The notes under the pieces are model-generated. The model was not told the DNA's origin and did not search any database. It was given only the letters and a program-made list of their open reading frames with translations. A stretch of DNA of 64,000 bases from Ctenosaura bakeri (lineage: Eukaryota > Chordata > Lepidosauria > Squamata > Iguanidae): positions 372,001-436,000 of the forward strand of contig CAOLHI010000609.1 of the NCBI GenBank assembly GCA_948474755.1. Direction: 5' to 3'. The translations under genes and the position numbers were made by a program. Numbering within the stretch: position 1 is the stretch's first letter; each line of letters starts with the position of its first letter. Shown here in pieces: positions 1 through 11,549 of this stretch.

Positions 1-460
1 TTATTGGGACTTTTTAACCTTTGTATTACAACCTTTTATTAGAGTACTAAAATGTTGCCTATGGAAAGCAAATTTACATCCCAAACTTTATTGAATTTTT
101 GGTTTTGTTTTGTTTTATCTGTTCCTTCAATTTCTTTTTCTTTCTGTTTTTCCCCCAAAAAATGACAACTGGACTATTTACTTTTCCATAACTACCTTGC
201 TTCTTCTTTCCAGAAGGAATAAGAATCAAGCCAATGAGAGGCAAGACCACTGGTTGGAGAGTATTGTCTGAAAAGCCAGGCTGCAGGCTTTACTCAGGTT
301 GGATCTGGCAATGTATAAGCCAGCTTCTCAGCAGTCAGAGCTCAGTCTATTTTGGCATTTCAACAGAAGTGGAACATAAGAGAGAAAAGTAGTGGAACTG
401 TGGCGGGGATGGAGGCAGCAGTGGCAGCAGCAGTGACAGTGTAGAACAGGTAATATAAGT
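1..460. other. No gene seen; AT-rich flank
   Basis: AT-rich DNA with no recognisable coding, RNA or repeat family. A short CAG/GCAG-rich patch lies near 410-440. I see nothing further here. Confidence 0.5.
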
Positions 461-464
461 CTTA

Positions 465-1600
465 CTATCCAGCGATCCTACAAACAAAAATCATTTAAAA
501 AGCAGGTAACAAAAGTTGAACTGGCCCTGGTCTTCCTTCACTCTCCTCTCCAAGAATGTGTTGAATGTCTCAAAAGCAACACACAAGACTGAGCACCTCA
601 TAGACATAACTTTATCTATATACCAGTAACTTTTGAACTTTAAACCAAACAAGCAGAGATCTTCTGAGTGTACCAGTAGCTAGTGATCCTGACTGCATAT
701 TGCATTTGGCCAAAAGGTTCCTGGTATGACAAAGACATACCAAATGAATAGCCTGAGCAAAAGAAGTGTAAGATAAAGAGCAGAATTCCAGTGGTATAAT
801 ATCGTTGATTGAAATCTCTTAGGACAAGAAAGATAGTGGATAAGATGACATTCACTCAGGGGTTTCTTAGGAGTAACCCCTACTAGAAATTTCTTTAATT
901 TTTCAATAGGATGCTGGCTGGCTCTGTGATTCTCCCTGCCTTACATTCCTTCTCAATTTTCTCTGTCATCATTTCAATCAGCTCTCTTACTGGTACTTAT
1001 CCTTTGAAATGCATGGATGAACAAATATATTTGGCAGACCCCTCCAAAATTCCTTCCTAATGTAATTGGTTGTCTTTTTGTTCTAGCTATTGAGCTACAC
1101 AACCCTCCCCGCTCAACAAAACCTCTTTGAGGATTCTATATTCTGGGTGGATTAGTGGTTTGGCCACAGGGACTGGATTGTCCCATTTTCCTGGTACCCG
1201 AACTGGAAGAGAATTTCTAGGCTAACAAGGCTGCACACTACTGGCTGAACTGGCTGACTGTAGAAGAGCTGTACTGGCTGTAGGAGAGCCTGAACTGGGG
1301 GCCAAGACAACTTTCACATCTGTGCTCAGACTTACAATGGGCATGCTGGCATTTTCCTTGATTGAACTCCCAATACCTTTGGGAGCCCTTGATGCTCCAC
1401 AGAAGGGACTTAGAACCCTCCCTTTTTCTTTTTATATGTGGATCCAAGATGATTGACTATAACTTATCATCAATTAAATCCCACAGATCTTCTCACTCTA
1501 GCATGTCAGCTTACAAAATGTTGTGTCATACTCAATGTTAGGAGAGTCCCCCAGAAGGTCATGTACCTGAAGTATGATGCCCAAGATGCAAGAAAGGTAC
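465..1600 (-). mobile_element. DIRS-like retrotransposon fragment, decayed
   Basis: Relic of a DIRS-type (tyrosine-recombinase) retrotransposon read on the minus strand. The stretch at about 1366-1298 encodes a Gag-like zinc-knuckle (FNQGKC then HC, H, C and C residues), closely matching the minus-strand stretch at 31432-31364. The part at about 500-640 translates to a reverse-transcriptase segment resembling YIDKVMSMRCSV...FETFNTFLE, and the same part of the larger copy lies at 30740-30800. Several stops and frameshifts are present, and no recombinase domain is visible. Both ends are estimates made by aligning the two copies by eye. An alternative is another retroelement with the same Gag knuckle, but the shared order of Gag and RT pieces favours DIRS. 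Confidence 0.6.
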
Positions 1601-1824
1601 AAGCATTTGATCTTTAGATCAGAAGGTAGTGAGAAAGAGAAAAGGGCCTCTCCTGGAACTCTTAGAACTTGAACAAAATCATAAAAAGAGATCTAGTTCT
1701 TCAAATAGCCAGGACCCAACCTGTATTGGGCATAAAAAGTCATCTCTTTGAATTGTGTCTGAAAACAGACCTGCACCCAGTTGGCCTGTGGTAACAAGGA
1801 GTTGATTGCTTCTGGTTGAGATTT

Positions 1825-1915
1825 TCTGGGTCAGAGAGTATGTGACTTGCCCATGGTTACTCAGTGTGTTTCCATGGCCATTAGTGCAAAGCTCAGACCG
1901 ATACACCACACTGCC
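1825..1915 (-). repeat. Sauria SINE fragment
   Basis: The minus strand carries the middle of a Sauria SINE: the tRNA-like head next to 'gtgtggtgta', then 'ccatggaaaca', 'gggcaagtcac' and 'ctctgacccag' type blocks. It lacks a clear 3' tail and is heavily diverged. Confidence 0.6.
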
Positions 1916-1979
1916 TCTCTCTTTTCCTCTTAGTATTCCTTTATTTCCTTTCTGAGTCAGGCAGCATTTCATGCCTGCT

Positions 1980-2700
1980 GAACATGTACAGTCCTCTCAG
2001 GATTTTCCTCCCTTGTTTGGAGTTTTTTGATGTGTATGCATCTTGGTCAACACTCTTGTACCCGTTCTCTAGTAACATTTCCATTATTTTATGAGAAATT
2101 CTCAGCAATATTGGTGAAGGTATTTAAGAACAGCTTCTCAGAGTGAACTCGGAAGTGAACTATTCAGACAATACTGTTTCCCCTTTTTTTCCATATATTT
2201 ATGCATTAGCAGCCCAGAGCTGAGCTGAGAGAATGCCTCATTCTTGCATTATGGGGTGAAGGTTTGTCTCACTCAGTTCATAGGCTAGCAAAGAAGTTAT
2301 GTGTCTCTCCTCCTTTCTCCCTCTCCTTGCCTTCCCCAATTCATTGTTGGGGTTCCCCCCTGCTGCAGAGACACATTTTAGATTTTAGCATTGCAATGCC
2401 TTCAAGGGCTATTTTTTACACCATTTTTAGCATGTTGGGTTTTTGTTTTGGGTAAATATATTTTGGCCCTATGCAAATCTTGACTCTGCAGGTACCTCAT
2501 ACGTGTGACATGGTTACATAAGCACAAGCAATAGTGATGGCTTCTCTTCTCTTTTCAGTGGGGGTCACTGAGATGACTATGATCACGTTTTTGTAATAGG
2601 AAACAAAATGTCGTAAAAGAAATATGTATTAATGTTATTGTTATCCATCCAATCCTGGTGTGAGATATCTAAGGGAATTGGTTCAAGCCCTACAATCATG
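1980..2700. other. No gene or clear repeat
   Basis: Unremarkable AT-rich sequence. A 63-codon plus-strand frame at 2264-2455 has no recognisable motif and is probably chance. Confidence 0.45.
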
Positions 2701-2715
2701 GTAGGAAATTTTAAA

Positions 2716-2945
2716 TTATTCGGAACAGATTCTAAATATTACACAGAGAGGGCTGTTCAAAATATTATCATGGCTCATTTTACATTTGTCTCGCACTGAA
2801 GATATAAACTGGCAGTGTAAGTTGTCAGTAAACAGAATAAATAACAGGAGCAATTTCAGACCATGCAGTATCACCTCCTGGAATTCACTTCTGCAGAAGG
2901 CTATTGAATCAAGGAGCACTGGCAGATTTTAGAAACAGCTGGATA
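2716..2945 (+). repeat. Possible old CR1/L3-type LINE 3' fragment
   Basis: The order of short blocks (a cagtaa...aataac block, then 'cctcctggaattcacttctgcagaaggct', then 'ggcagattttagaaa' and 'gctggataa'; shown in part) resembles the 3' region of CR1/L3-type LINEs, where comparable text reads through a short C-terminal remnant. The match is weak, with no diagnostic terminal repeat, so this is only a suggestion. Confidence 0.3.
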
Positions 2946-3607
2946 ATTTCCAGCTCATTAGCAATATTTGTGCCTCTGCAAGCTGTAGGTTTAACAAAAA
3001 TCTCATGATTCAGGATGTAAAAGAATTGTGTCCTGTTCCATTCTATTGATTCCTTCATTGAGCACATAAAGCATTTCACAAATGGCTGGGTGCTTTATTA
3101 TTATTATTATTTTAAAGTTTCAGCTTCTTGGAGGATAAACCATATCCCTTGTTATATTGGAGCTCCTTTCGTTACTTCAGCCCCACCAACCCCCAGGATG
3201 TGTTCTAAAGTGTTCAGGAGGATAATCCAGGTTTTATTATTGGGATAGAAGAGGTCTGGATTTGCTGAATGACACTGTGTTCTAGGAATACTAAAATATT
3301 GAGTAGGGAAAGTGTGTTAAATTCCTTTTATGTCACATTTTTAGGGGCAGAGGGAGTGAAGGTGTCCAAACAGGAAGGACAAACAAACGAGACCCAGTGT
3401 AATTCAATAGGATAAATATATCTGCAGAATTAGGGAGCGAAATTTAACTAGAGTTATTCTTAATTCTGACCAACTTGGTTCAGTATTTTCCTGACTACTC
3501 CAGAGGGATTAGGGAAGCTGAATGAGAAAGCCTTCAGTTCGAATTTGCTGATGAATAGCCTTCATAGATTTGCTTTTAGACCAATTGTCTTCTAGGCAAC
3601 TTTCTTA

Positions 3608-3809
3608 GACCATTTCTGCCTTACACTGTTATAGTGCTGTTATTCCACTTTCAACATCCTGTGGAACTCTGGGGTTTGTAGTTTAGTGAGGTCAAAAAGC
3701 TCTCTGGTTGAGAATTCTAAAAGCCCCTCCCTAAACTGCAAACCCCAGGATTCCATGGGATGTTGAAAATGGAATAATAGCACTATAACAATGTAGAGCA
3801 GAAAGGCCC
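3608..3809. mobile_element. Palindromic Harbinger-like MITE, copy 1
   Basis: A fold-back element of about 200 bp whose two halves are near reverse complements. The left arm runs from 'accatttctgcc' through 'tattccactttcaacatcc' and 'ggggtttgtagtt'; the right arm mirrors it. It is bracketed by TTA at 3605-3607 and TTA at 3810-3812, which fits the 3-bp TWA target preference of PIF/Harbinger transposons. It has no coding capacity. Eight further copies occur in the window. Confidence 0.8.
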
Positions 3810-3829
3810 TTACTCAGCACTGACCAGGT

Positions 3830-4550
3830 ACACTAGTTGATTTTGAAGGTTTTGGTAAATGTGAGAGATAATAATGGAATGTTCAAGCAGAGTAATTAAA
3901 TCGGCAAAGGGGAAGTAGAACAGCATCTAGTACCATACCAACCCCCCCACCCACCCACACAGGTTCCAACAGAGAAAATAAATAAGGTTATTCTTTGCTG
4001 AAGATATATAAGAAGTTTTACTTGCAAATCAATGTGTGCATAATCAAACTCTTACGAAGGAGAATGAGAAGAAGAAGATGCATGCATATTACAGAGAGGG
4101 AGGAGGAATGAGGGTGTAGAAAAGCGTAGTAATTAAACATCTTGGATGTAAAAATACAAAATGTACAAATATAATAAAGCATAATATACAAGCTGAAATA
4201 TGACCATAAAACAAACAAACAAACAAATAAACAAACAAACAGGAATGTAGGTTTCCTTGGTCCCTGTCTGACCTTTACCTTAACAACTTTGTCTTAGGTT
4301 ATTTCCAAACAATATTGCTGTCCTGTGACGGGGATGTGTTGCTGCTGGTCCGCGAGTCACCCATGACACTGTTGCAGTCTAGCAGCAACTATGTCATAAC
4401 TCACCTTTTGAGTCTCAGGAAACTTACACAGGATTGTGAGAAATTTCTGGCTCCACTTGATGACTTCCATCCTGAAAGTAAACAGCTGGTGACTGAATCA
4501 AGCTGAGGGGCTCCCTCCTCAGCAGAACATGTTACTGCTTACCCACTAGG
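3830..4550. other. No gene; short ACAA repeat
   Basis: AT-rich DNA with a short ACAA/AAAC run at about 4207-4241. Short frames on both strands are A/T-rich and show no domains. Confidence 0.45.
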
Positions 4551-4555
4551 AAATA

Positions 4556-5042
4556 TGGTCAACCCTTCACATTTGTAGCTTTGACTTTCATGGATTTAAT
4601 TATTTGCAAGTTTCTTCAACCTCTGGCCCTCTACCTCAGAGACTTCTTGTTTGGTGGAGCCTTCCTTCTCAGCAGCTCCAATCAGGCCACATAGGCCTTT
4701 CAAAACCCACCTCTCCTTTTCCTTCTTTTCCAGTCACTGTCTGACCAGCTAAGGACAGATCTCAGCCCAGTTTCTCAGCACCACAAACCCTCTTCCAATG
4801 CCCTCCCCATGAGAGAGAGGAAGTTTAGAGCCATTATCCCAACATACTTCCTTTTCCTCTTCTGTCACTGACTTGGTTCGGAACCTGGGTGTCCACTCTC
4901 CCTACTATGCCGCTGCTTCCTTCGCACAGAAATATATGCATGCATGAGCACATGCACACACACGTACACACACACTTTGTGATTTTCCCACTTTTGCAAT
5001 GGTCTTGCACACTTGACCCTAATGAATGCAGAGGGCCAACTG
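4556..5042 (+). mobile_element. Pogo/Tigger-like nonautonomous DNA transposon, copy 1
   Basis: The ends read TA|tggtcaaccctt... and ...gagggccaactg|TA, diverged inverted repeats of the type starting CAGT(C/T)GRCCCTC that are typical of pogo/Tigger (Tc1-Mariner) elements with TA target duplication (TA at 4554-4555 and 5043-5044). The interior, including the 'cccagtttctcagcaccacaaa' block near 4768, is repeated in opposite orientation at 9649-10087. No transposase frame remains, and an alternating purine/pyrimidine CA-rich patch lies at about 4943-4975. Confidence 0.65.
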
Positions 5043-5044
5043 TA

Positions 5045-6058
5045 ATGAGACCAGACAATATATTGGGTCACTTTTATTAACTGCCTAAGAACCACTTCTA
5101 TAATTCCCTGTGCCTGCAATGGAATTGATTGACTTCTCTGTAGCTGCTGAATCTACACTTGCTGTGTAGCACATCCATGCCTATGTGATAATGGATCTCT
5201 TCTGTGTTTTAGTCCAAACTTCAGTGGAGCTATTGGAACCTCTTTGGGAATAGAGCTCAACACCCTAGATAGCTCTTTTAAATCCAGATTAAAACTTGAA
5301 GTGAATTCCACGGCCTACCAGCATGGGAGCTACCAGATGTTGCTACAAAAAGTAATGATCAAACATTCTTTCTGCAAACAGTTGCAGCATCAGGTAATGT
5401 GCATTAATTAGTTTCCCCCCAAAAAACAAAACAAAACAAAAAAAACCTTTCCAAACTCTGCCTAGTAGATTAATAAGTTATGTGGTAACTCTGCTATCCT
5501 ATTTTTTTATCCTCATTGCTATCACTCATCCCTGATCAAAACTTTTAAGCCTACTACTCTCTAATCCTTCCAGTACGTAGGAAAGAACATTTGTGACTAG
5601 GTGTGGAAACATGTACAAAAGTCTTAGGATCTCTCTCTTTCTCTTCTTTATGAGCAAGTTTAAACTGCTTGAGAGCCAGCATGGTATTGTGTTTTGTTTT
5701 TCAAAAAAATAAACGTAATTTTTATTTATTTATTTATGTACATATTATTCTCTACTTCATATAATCAATGTAACATATAACCTAACATCACTTATATCCA
5801 TTAATCTTTAAATTTTCTTATTTCTAACATCTTATCAAATAATAGCTCCTCTTGATTTCCTCTACTTTTGGTCTCAGTCTTTATTCCTTAACTGTGTATA
5901 AATATATATGTATATATTTTTATTATCTTCTTTTCCTTCCTTCTCTTTCTTACCCCAGCTACAATCTTATGAATATATTATACTATATACATTATATAAA
6001 TCAATCAATATTTATACTTTCTTCTTTTGGATACAAATATGTGTAAATGTAAATATAC
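5045..6058. other. No gene; AT-rich low-complexity DNA
   Basis: Very AT-rich, with ATTT runs near 5718-5740. The 15 bases at 5673-5687 match the 5' tip of the Sauria SINE but are too short to call. The leucine-rich frames here come from TTA/CTT low complexity. Confidence 0.5.
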
Positions 6059-6101
<43 letters not shown>

Positions 6102-6103
6102 TT
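6059..6103. repeat. (TTA)n microsatellite
   Basis: About 14 uninterrupted TTA/ATT units followed by TTTATTTT. Confidence 0.95.
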
Positions 6104-6178
6104 ATTTTCCTTCCTTCTTCCTCTTACCCAACTATGAACTTATAAATACATTACTCTATAAATACATTATAAATGGTA

Positions 6179-6377
6179 TAGCATGATATAGTGTTTTGAG
6201 CATCAGATTATGATCCTGGAGACCAGGCTTTGACTCCCTTCTGAGCCATGGAAACCCACTGGGTGACCTTGAAGGTGTCACACACTCTCAGCCCAGAAAA
6301 ATCATGAGAGATTTGCTTTGGGTCATCATAAGTCAGAAATGATCTGAAGGTACACAACAACAACAGCAACAACAATC
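6179..6377 (+). repeat. Sauria SINE
   Basis: Near-complete Sauria SINE: tRNA-like promoter region ('tagtgttttgagcatcag', 'ggagaccaggctttgactcc'), middle block ('ccatggaaacccactgggtga', shown in part), BovB-like 3' end ('cataagtcagaaatgatctga') and a CAA-repeat tail. Family knowledge: it is transcribed by RNA polymerase III from the internal A and B boxes and mobilised by a BovB-type LINE. The middle part is partly deleted. Confidence 0.85.
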
Positions 6378-6379
6378 TC

Positions 6380-7368
6380 CTTAAATGTAAAGGTTTAAAA
6401 GTAGTATACACCAATAATAAATCATTATTAGTATTCCACATAAATGAGAGCCTACAACATGAAGCACTTTGTTGTGAATGACACAAGTAGAAAGCCCCTA
6501 ACTCAGCCTTCCCCAATGTGATGTCTTCAAGAGGTTTGAACAACCCAGCCATTATGAGGATGATCTAACATGGTCTTTCTTTTGTCCTTTTTATTATGGA
6601 TTAATTGAATGACAATACTGGTTTTAATCCTGAAATAATTGAAGCAGATTTCAGAAGAATGACATTTACCATATACCTCTGCAACTTGGACTCTGACAGA
6701 GGATTACTTAGTGCATCAGGATTAGAAGGAAAAAATAATTTCTGTACTTGGGCTGTGTGCCTTTGTTACTGCTCCCCCCATCACAATGAAAGAACGGAAG
6801 GAGGGAATTGACTTTGAAGAATGGCTGAAGACTGGTAAAGAAAGTTGAAGGAATAGAACAGAGTGGGGGTAGATTCAGCCCATAAGACACATGTTCCTCC
6901 CAAAGTCCCCGGTGTAGGAATATCAAGTCTCCCCTCACACCATTCTAAAAATCTTGGACAAAGTTTTCAGGAAATTTTAACACCAAAAACATCCCTGGGG
7001 TCAAAAATGTGAGCCTGCAAGAAAGGAGGAGGGGAAGGGGAAGGATTCACTCCCAAATACCTTCTTCTTTCTTTTCTTTGGCTGTATTTTGGCCCAAATG
7101 GCAACTGGAAGTAACACAATATGTCTTGTCTGGGATATTTCTGAAGTAGAAAGTCTACTTGGGTGCTGTTGTGGGGAGTAACTTCAAAAGAGTTAAGAGG
7201 GAGGAGCCTTCATGAAATTATATGCCTCTGGAGTTGAAAGTGAACACATCTTTTATATTTTTTGATTCTTATTAGAGCTGACAAAGAATTTTTGGTTTTC
7301 TAAATTCTAAACTTTACCTCTTTGAGTTTCTGAAGGTGGCCCTAGGTAAAAGTTTGGATAATGTCAGT
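6380..7368. other. No gene or clear repeat
   Basis: AT-rich sequence with purine-rich patches near 7020-7045. A 68-codon plus frame at 6605-6811 shows no family motif. Confidence 0.45.
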
Positions 7369-8278
7369 TGTTACTGCAGTTTAGGCCTCCTTGGAGATAG
7401 CATAAAGATATCATTTTGATATCAATAATTTGGCTCTCTTCCACCACCCCTCTCCATGTGTTTGAGAGGCTTCCGGACAAGCACAGAACTAAGCTTGGCC
7501 ACTAATCGCTGAATAGTCCATTCTCCATCCAGGCAGGCCAGAAATAGCCAGATCCTTGCTTTAGGAGACCTCTCTGCAAACACCCTCATTATGCATGCAC
7601 ACTGTTTTACAAAGGACTCCTTGCCCCGAGTGGGTAACTTGGCGAGCTGAATACTCAAATGCCAAGCACTGAGCATTTGCATACTGGCTAACTCTTTGTC
7701 AATTCAGACTTAACTCAATCATACTAAATTCTGACCTTTCCAAAACTTTGTCTCACTCCTAAAACACATTGTTTTCCCCGAGCAAGGCATAGCCTGAAAT
7801 CATATTTCTCCCTATAAAAAACCCTGATTCCGAGACCATCCTCGGATCGCTCCCAAGTTCCAGACCGCCTTGCTGCTGCTTTGCTTGGCGAGCTTCCCCT
7901 CAGCTCCATGTGCTGAGATACATCGAACCCCAGCATCACTCTCTATCTTCTTTCCGGGCTTCAGGAACAGGTTTCATAACACCTGAATCTACTGTCTCTC
8001 TGAAAATCCCCCTATCATACTCACACATATTTTCCTTAGTTATCTGTGTGCGTGTGTTGCTTACATTGTGTGCCTGTATTTAATAAAGATCATTCATTAT
8101 TTCCAACACGGTCTGTTTCTTGACTTGGCCTGATCCCGTGAACATTGGGTTACAAGATCCGGCTGTGTTACCCTGCCTCTGGCAGTGCCAACCAGTGCTC
8201 TTGACTAATTTCCCCATCTTGTGTAATTGTAAGGTTATTCAGGTGTCCCTCCCGGGACCCCCAGAAAACAGTGTAACA
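7369..8278 (+). mobile_element. Solo LTR of an endogenous-retrovirus-type element
   Basis: About 910 bp with inverted ends TGTTAC...GTAACA, flanked by a 4-bp direct repeat CAGT (7365-7368 and 8279-8282), as for gammaretrovirus-like integrations. Inside are a TATA-like 'cctataaaaaacc' at about 7812, a pyrimidine-rich stretch and a polyadenylation signal 'aataaa' at about 8081 followed by a GT-rich zone. These make a U3-R-U5 order on the plus strand. No primer-binding site or internal gene follows, so this is a solo LTR left by recombination. Its U5 block 'gttaccctgcctct' recurs in the minus-strand LTR starting at 35411. Confidence 0.75.
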
Positions 8279-8354
8279 CAGTAGCATTCCTAATCATAAT
8301 TCTCATTAATTTCAACAGAACTAGAAAGCATGACAGATTCTTCCTCAAAGCTTA

Positions 8355-8556
8355 GGACTTTTCCACACTTCACTGTTATACTGCTATTATTCCACTTTCA
8401 AGGTCCTATGGAATCCAGGGCTTTGCAGTTTAGGGAGAGGCCTTTAGAATTGTCAGCCAGAGAGCTCTTTGGTTTCAGGAAACTACAAATCTCAGAATTC
8501 CACATGATGTTGAAAGTGGAATAATGGAACTATGACAGTGTAAGGCAGAAAGACAT
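8355..8556. mobile_element. Palindromic Harbinger-like MITE, copy 2
   Basis: Same fold-back family as at 3608: arms 'ttattccactttcaaggtcc' and 'gatgttgaaagtggaataat'. TTA at 8352-8354 and TTA at 8557-8559 flank it. No coding capacity. Confidence 0.8.
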
Positions 8557-8559
8557 TTA

Positions 8560-9648
8560 GTATCATTTGTTGTAAAAAGAATAAACACTGAATAATCTGA
8601 TTCCAACATTTCAGCCTCATTAATACATCAGATAAGTACATATGCAGAAGAAAGCGGAGCACCTGGACAGAAAGAAAGAAAAAAAAAACCCACACAAATA
8701 TGTTCTTCTTGTAAACTGGTTTACTTCTCTATGTGTTGAATTGAAGAAGACCAAAAATGAAATATTTCAATTTTCATACGTTCTAAATATTGGAAACCAG
8801 AATAAGAGAACTGAGTTTAAGACATGAAAAAGGTGGAAGTAAAACCACTTGGGGGAAAACTCAAGCTAGCCTGTGCATGCTAATCTAAAACTCTTGAGAA
8901 GAGAGAATCCAAAAAGTTCAGCTTATTTAACTTCAATTTTTTCTTTCTCAGCTTGACAGAGGCCTGTGGTCACCACTTAATCACATTTTCAGTCACTCTC
9001 AAATGCATCTTGACCATATAACAATCCCAAAGAAACTATTTGTTATCCAAAATTAATAAGCATGCTGTGAATTAAATGTTAGCTAGAATAATCTGTCTCA
9101 TTGCTTAAAGCATCAGTCTTTAATATTAAACATGCTACAAGGTGGGCTTGAGTGTTGTTGGAAAGCAAACATGTCGCCAGAAATCCTGCAGCAGACAAAA
9201 CCATTAGAGTTAACATTTTAAATAAGAACAAGTAAAAGAAAATGCATATGATCTTCAAGAAGCAGCACAGCGACTCCCTCTAAACGTTACCTTGCGGTTC
9301 TGTACAGAAACCTATTGGATGTTATCAGGAAATAAGGAGAGAAAGAGAGAGAGAGAGAGAAAGGATTAACAACTTTATCCCAAAAGTACGTTGTAATAGC
9401 TACACAGATCATGGCATCTGAGAGAAACCTGATTCTTCTCCTGGTGATCATGAGAGAGCTGACATTGTCCACACCATTTCTGGGGAGGGAAAAAATAAAT
9501 AAAACACATTCAATTTTGCCACTACATGTTGCCAGTTACTGTTAACCACTAATTTACTAGTGACTTAGAGGTTTTCCTACAAGTTACCTTGAATCTACAT
9601 ATTATTTGTTAGCTGATGAAATGTATGCATTATTTAATTATTATAAGA
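8560..9648. other. No gene; short GA repeat
   Basis: AT-rich DNA with a GA-rich microsatellite at about 9338-9364. Frames here are short and motif-free. Confidence 0.45.
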
Positions 9649-10087
9649 CAGATAGCCCACCACATCTTCTAGAATTAGGGGTGCAGAACCCTGGCAAAAG
9701 TGGAAAAAACTCAAATACCAAAATATATCTGTGTGTCTATGAGGCATGGTGGGGATGGCAGGCACCCAGGGTCCAAACCAAGTCAGGGAAAACAGAGGGA
9801 AAGGGTATGAGTTGGCATGGAGGGGCCCATATTTCCTTTCTCTTGACCATCCCCTTCCTTGAGTGTGTGCAGGGCACTGGAAGAGAGTTTGTGGTGCTGA
9901 GAAATTGGGCTGAGATCCATCCTTAGTTGGCCAAGCAGCAGCTGATGGTGAAGAGGACCAGAGGTGGGTTTTAAAGGGCTGTGCTGCTTGACTGGAGCTG
10001 CCAAGAAGTAAGAAAGGAAGCATTTGGGGTAGAGGAGAGAGATTCAAATCCATGAAAGTTAAACTTGCAAGTGCGGAGGGCTGACTG
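9649..10087 (-). mobile_element. Pogo/Tigger-like element, copy 2 (inverted relative to copy 1)
   Basis: The reverse complement aligns by eye along its length with 4556-5042, including the 'tttctcagcaccacaaac' block at about 9889-9906 (minus). The right end is ...gagggctgactg|TA (10088-10089) and the left end is degraded ('cagatagcccacc'). The overlapping frames of 106 and 139 codons (9606-9926 plus, 9634-10053 minus) lie inside this element, differ from any transposase, and are not real genes. Confidence 0.65.
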
Positions 10088-10242
10088 TATTTGTATTCTC
10101 CTTGATACGATCAGTCCTCTAAGTGATTTACTTTAAAATGTGCATCGAATATACAATTAAAACAATATGAATATAAACCAATTTTAAAATGATAAATGAT
10201 AAACAATACCAGAACAATGCAAAATCAGGTGGGGGAGACCTA

Positions 10243-10661
10243 GGCCCTTTCCGCACCTTACCTTCTTCTGGCGCTGGGGTGTGGGAACCACATGAGCAGC
10301 CTCCAGCGAGAGGCTGTCATGTCCAGGGTCCTTCAGCTCCGCATGAACTGCCTGCATGTGTGAAAGCCCCACCTCTTCCTTCTGCAGTGCAGGCTGGGAG
10401 TTTCCCAGGCTGCGCTGGGGTAGGAAGCATGACCAGTGTGGCTCTGGAGGCTCCACCCCAGGTAAGTGCACATGGGGCCCGGGAGCAATGTGTGATCGCA
10501 CACCATTTTTGGCTTCTAGCCAAAAATGAAAAGGTGCATGATCGGCATCTGCCAGCCCCTGGAGCATCGCGCAATTGTGAGTGCATCGTGCCGATCGCTC
10601 CTCACAATTGCACAACACTTCAGGTGCCCTTTCACATGGAAAATACTGTGAGAAAAGGGCC
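10243..10661 (-). mobile_element. Long nonautonomous Harbinger-like element, subfamily C, copy 1
   Basis: About 419 bp with inverted ends GGCCCTTTCC.../...AAAAGGGCC. Flanking triplets are CTA and CAA, close to a TWA target. It is much more GC-rich than its surroundings. The minus strand carries the core also found in the copy at 41885-42304 (block 'cgcagcctgggaaactc') and in the elements at 39642, 48006 and 56473. A 'ggtaaggtgcgg' donor-like motif sits just inside the minus-strand 3' end. The 180- and 144-codon frames inside are open only because of GC content; no transposase motif is visible. Confidence 0.7.
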
Positions 10662-11039
10662 CAATATGAACAAGCAAATGTTCAGCTGGTGTTTGAAGCA
10701 GAATACTGCCAACATATCTCAGACCACATGAAGAAAATATTTCCACTTAACAGGAAAGAAGTTAACATTGGTCAATCACCATACTTTTGGTCTGGACTGT
10801 GATTTTAGTCAGAGTTTCCAAAAGTAACTTTTTATCCATATAGTATATAAGTCATTGCAGGACATGTAACACAAAAATAACTTTTCAAGTTTCTTTCAAT
10901 CACGAACATTACAGTGTGGGATTTTTCACTACCAGCTCTAGTCTCTAATCAACAATTTAAAAAAATAAATAGGAGTTGGCATTAGCATGATAATGTTAGA
11001 TAGTGACTCTTATGTACTCAGGGCATTTGCAGACTACTC

Positions 11040-11235
11040 TTATAAGGTCTGACTTTTGGTGACCTAATATAGGGTTTCCTTGTCAAGATTTATTTGGAGG
11101 AGGTTGCCACTGTCTTCCTTTGAGGCTGAAAAGTGTGACTTATCCAAGGCCACCCAGTGGCTTTCCTTGGCTGATAGGGGTTTGAGTGATGTTACCTTAC
11201 TCCAGCACTCAAACCACTAGATACTGCTGCTCCAT
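11040..11235 (-). repeat. Sauria SINE
   Basis: Minus-strand copy: 3' region 'gtcaccaaaagtcagacctta', middle 'gggtggccttggataagtcac' (paraphrased) and tRNA-like head 'gtggtttgagtgctgg'. It is moderately diverged and the CAA tail is lost. Confidence 0.75.
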
Positions 11236-11364
11236 TTTCTTATAAGGCTTATGATTTCAACATAGATGATTCCATAACCTTGGATACTCTTTGCTAAGGA
11301 AAACTTTTATCAGACTCCCCCCTCCAAGGTATACTGAAGTACTGAGGAATTTATGTGTATATGT

Positions 11365-11545
11365 TGTTCCGTACCTTTGAGTCAAACCTAAGGTGAATCT
11401 ATCATGAGGTTTTCTGGGGCTGAGAGTGTGCAACATGCCCAAGGTTATCCAATGGGTTTCCATGGCTGAGTGAGGAACTGAACCCTTGTCTACAGGGTCA
11501 CAGTCCAACATTCAACAAACATTTTACCACACTGACTCTCTTACA
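11365..11545 (-). repeat. Sauria SINE
   Basis: Second minus-strand Sauria SINE in direct repeat with the one about 130 bp upstream. The 'ccatggaaacccattgg' and 'ctctcagcccc' blocks and the RNA polymerase III B-box region are visible, and the 3' end is partly decayed. A minus-strand 84-codon frame (11257-11511) is just the translated SINE. Confidence 0.75.
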
Positions 11546-11549
11546 TATG

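Noticed and set aside
5673..5687. Sauria SINE 5' tip
   Set aside because: Only about 15 bases match and nothing of the SINE follows.
5908..6186. Leucine-rich membrane-like frame
   Set aside because: It is produced by the TTA microsatellite and surrounding AT-rich low complexity.
9634..10053. 139-codon minus-strand open frame
   Set aside because: It lies inside the pogo-like element; the homologous copy at 4556-5042 does not preserve the frame.
10189..10731. 180-codon plus-strand open frame
   Set aside because: It spans a GC-rich nonautonomous Harbinger-like element and its flanks, overlaps an equally open minus frame, and has no recognised domain.
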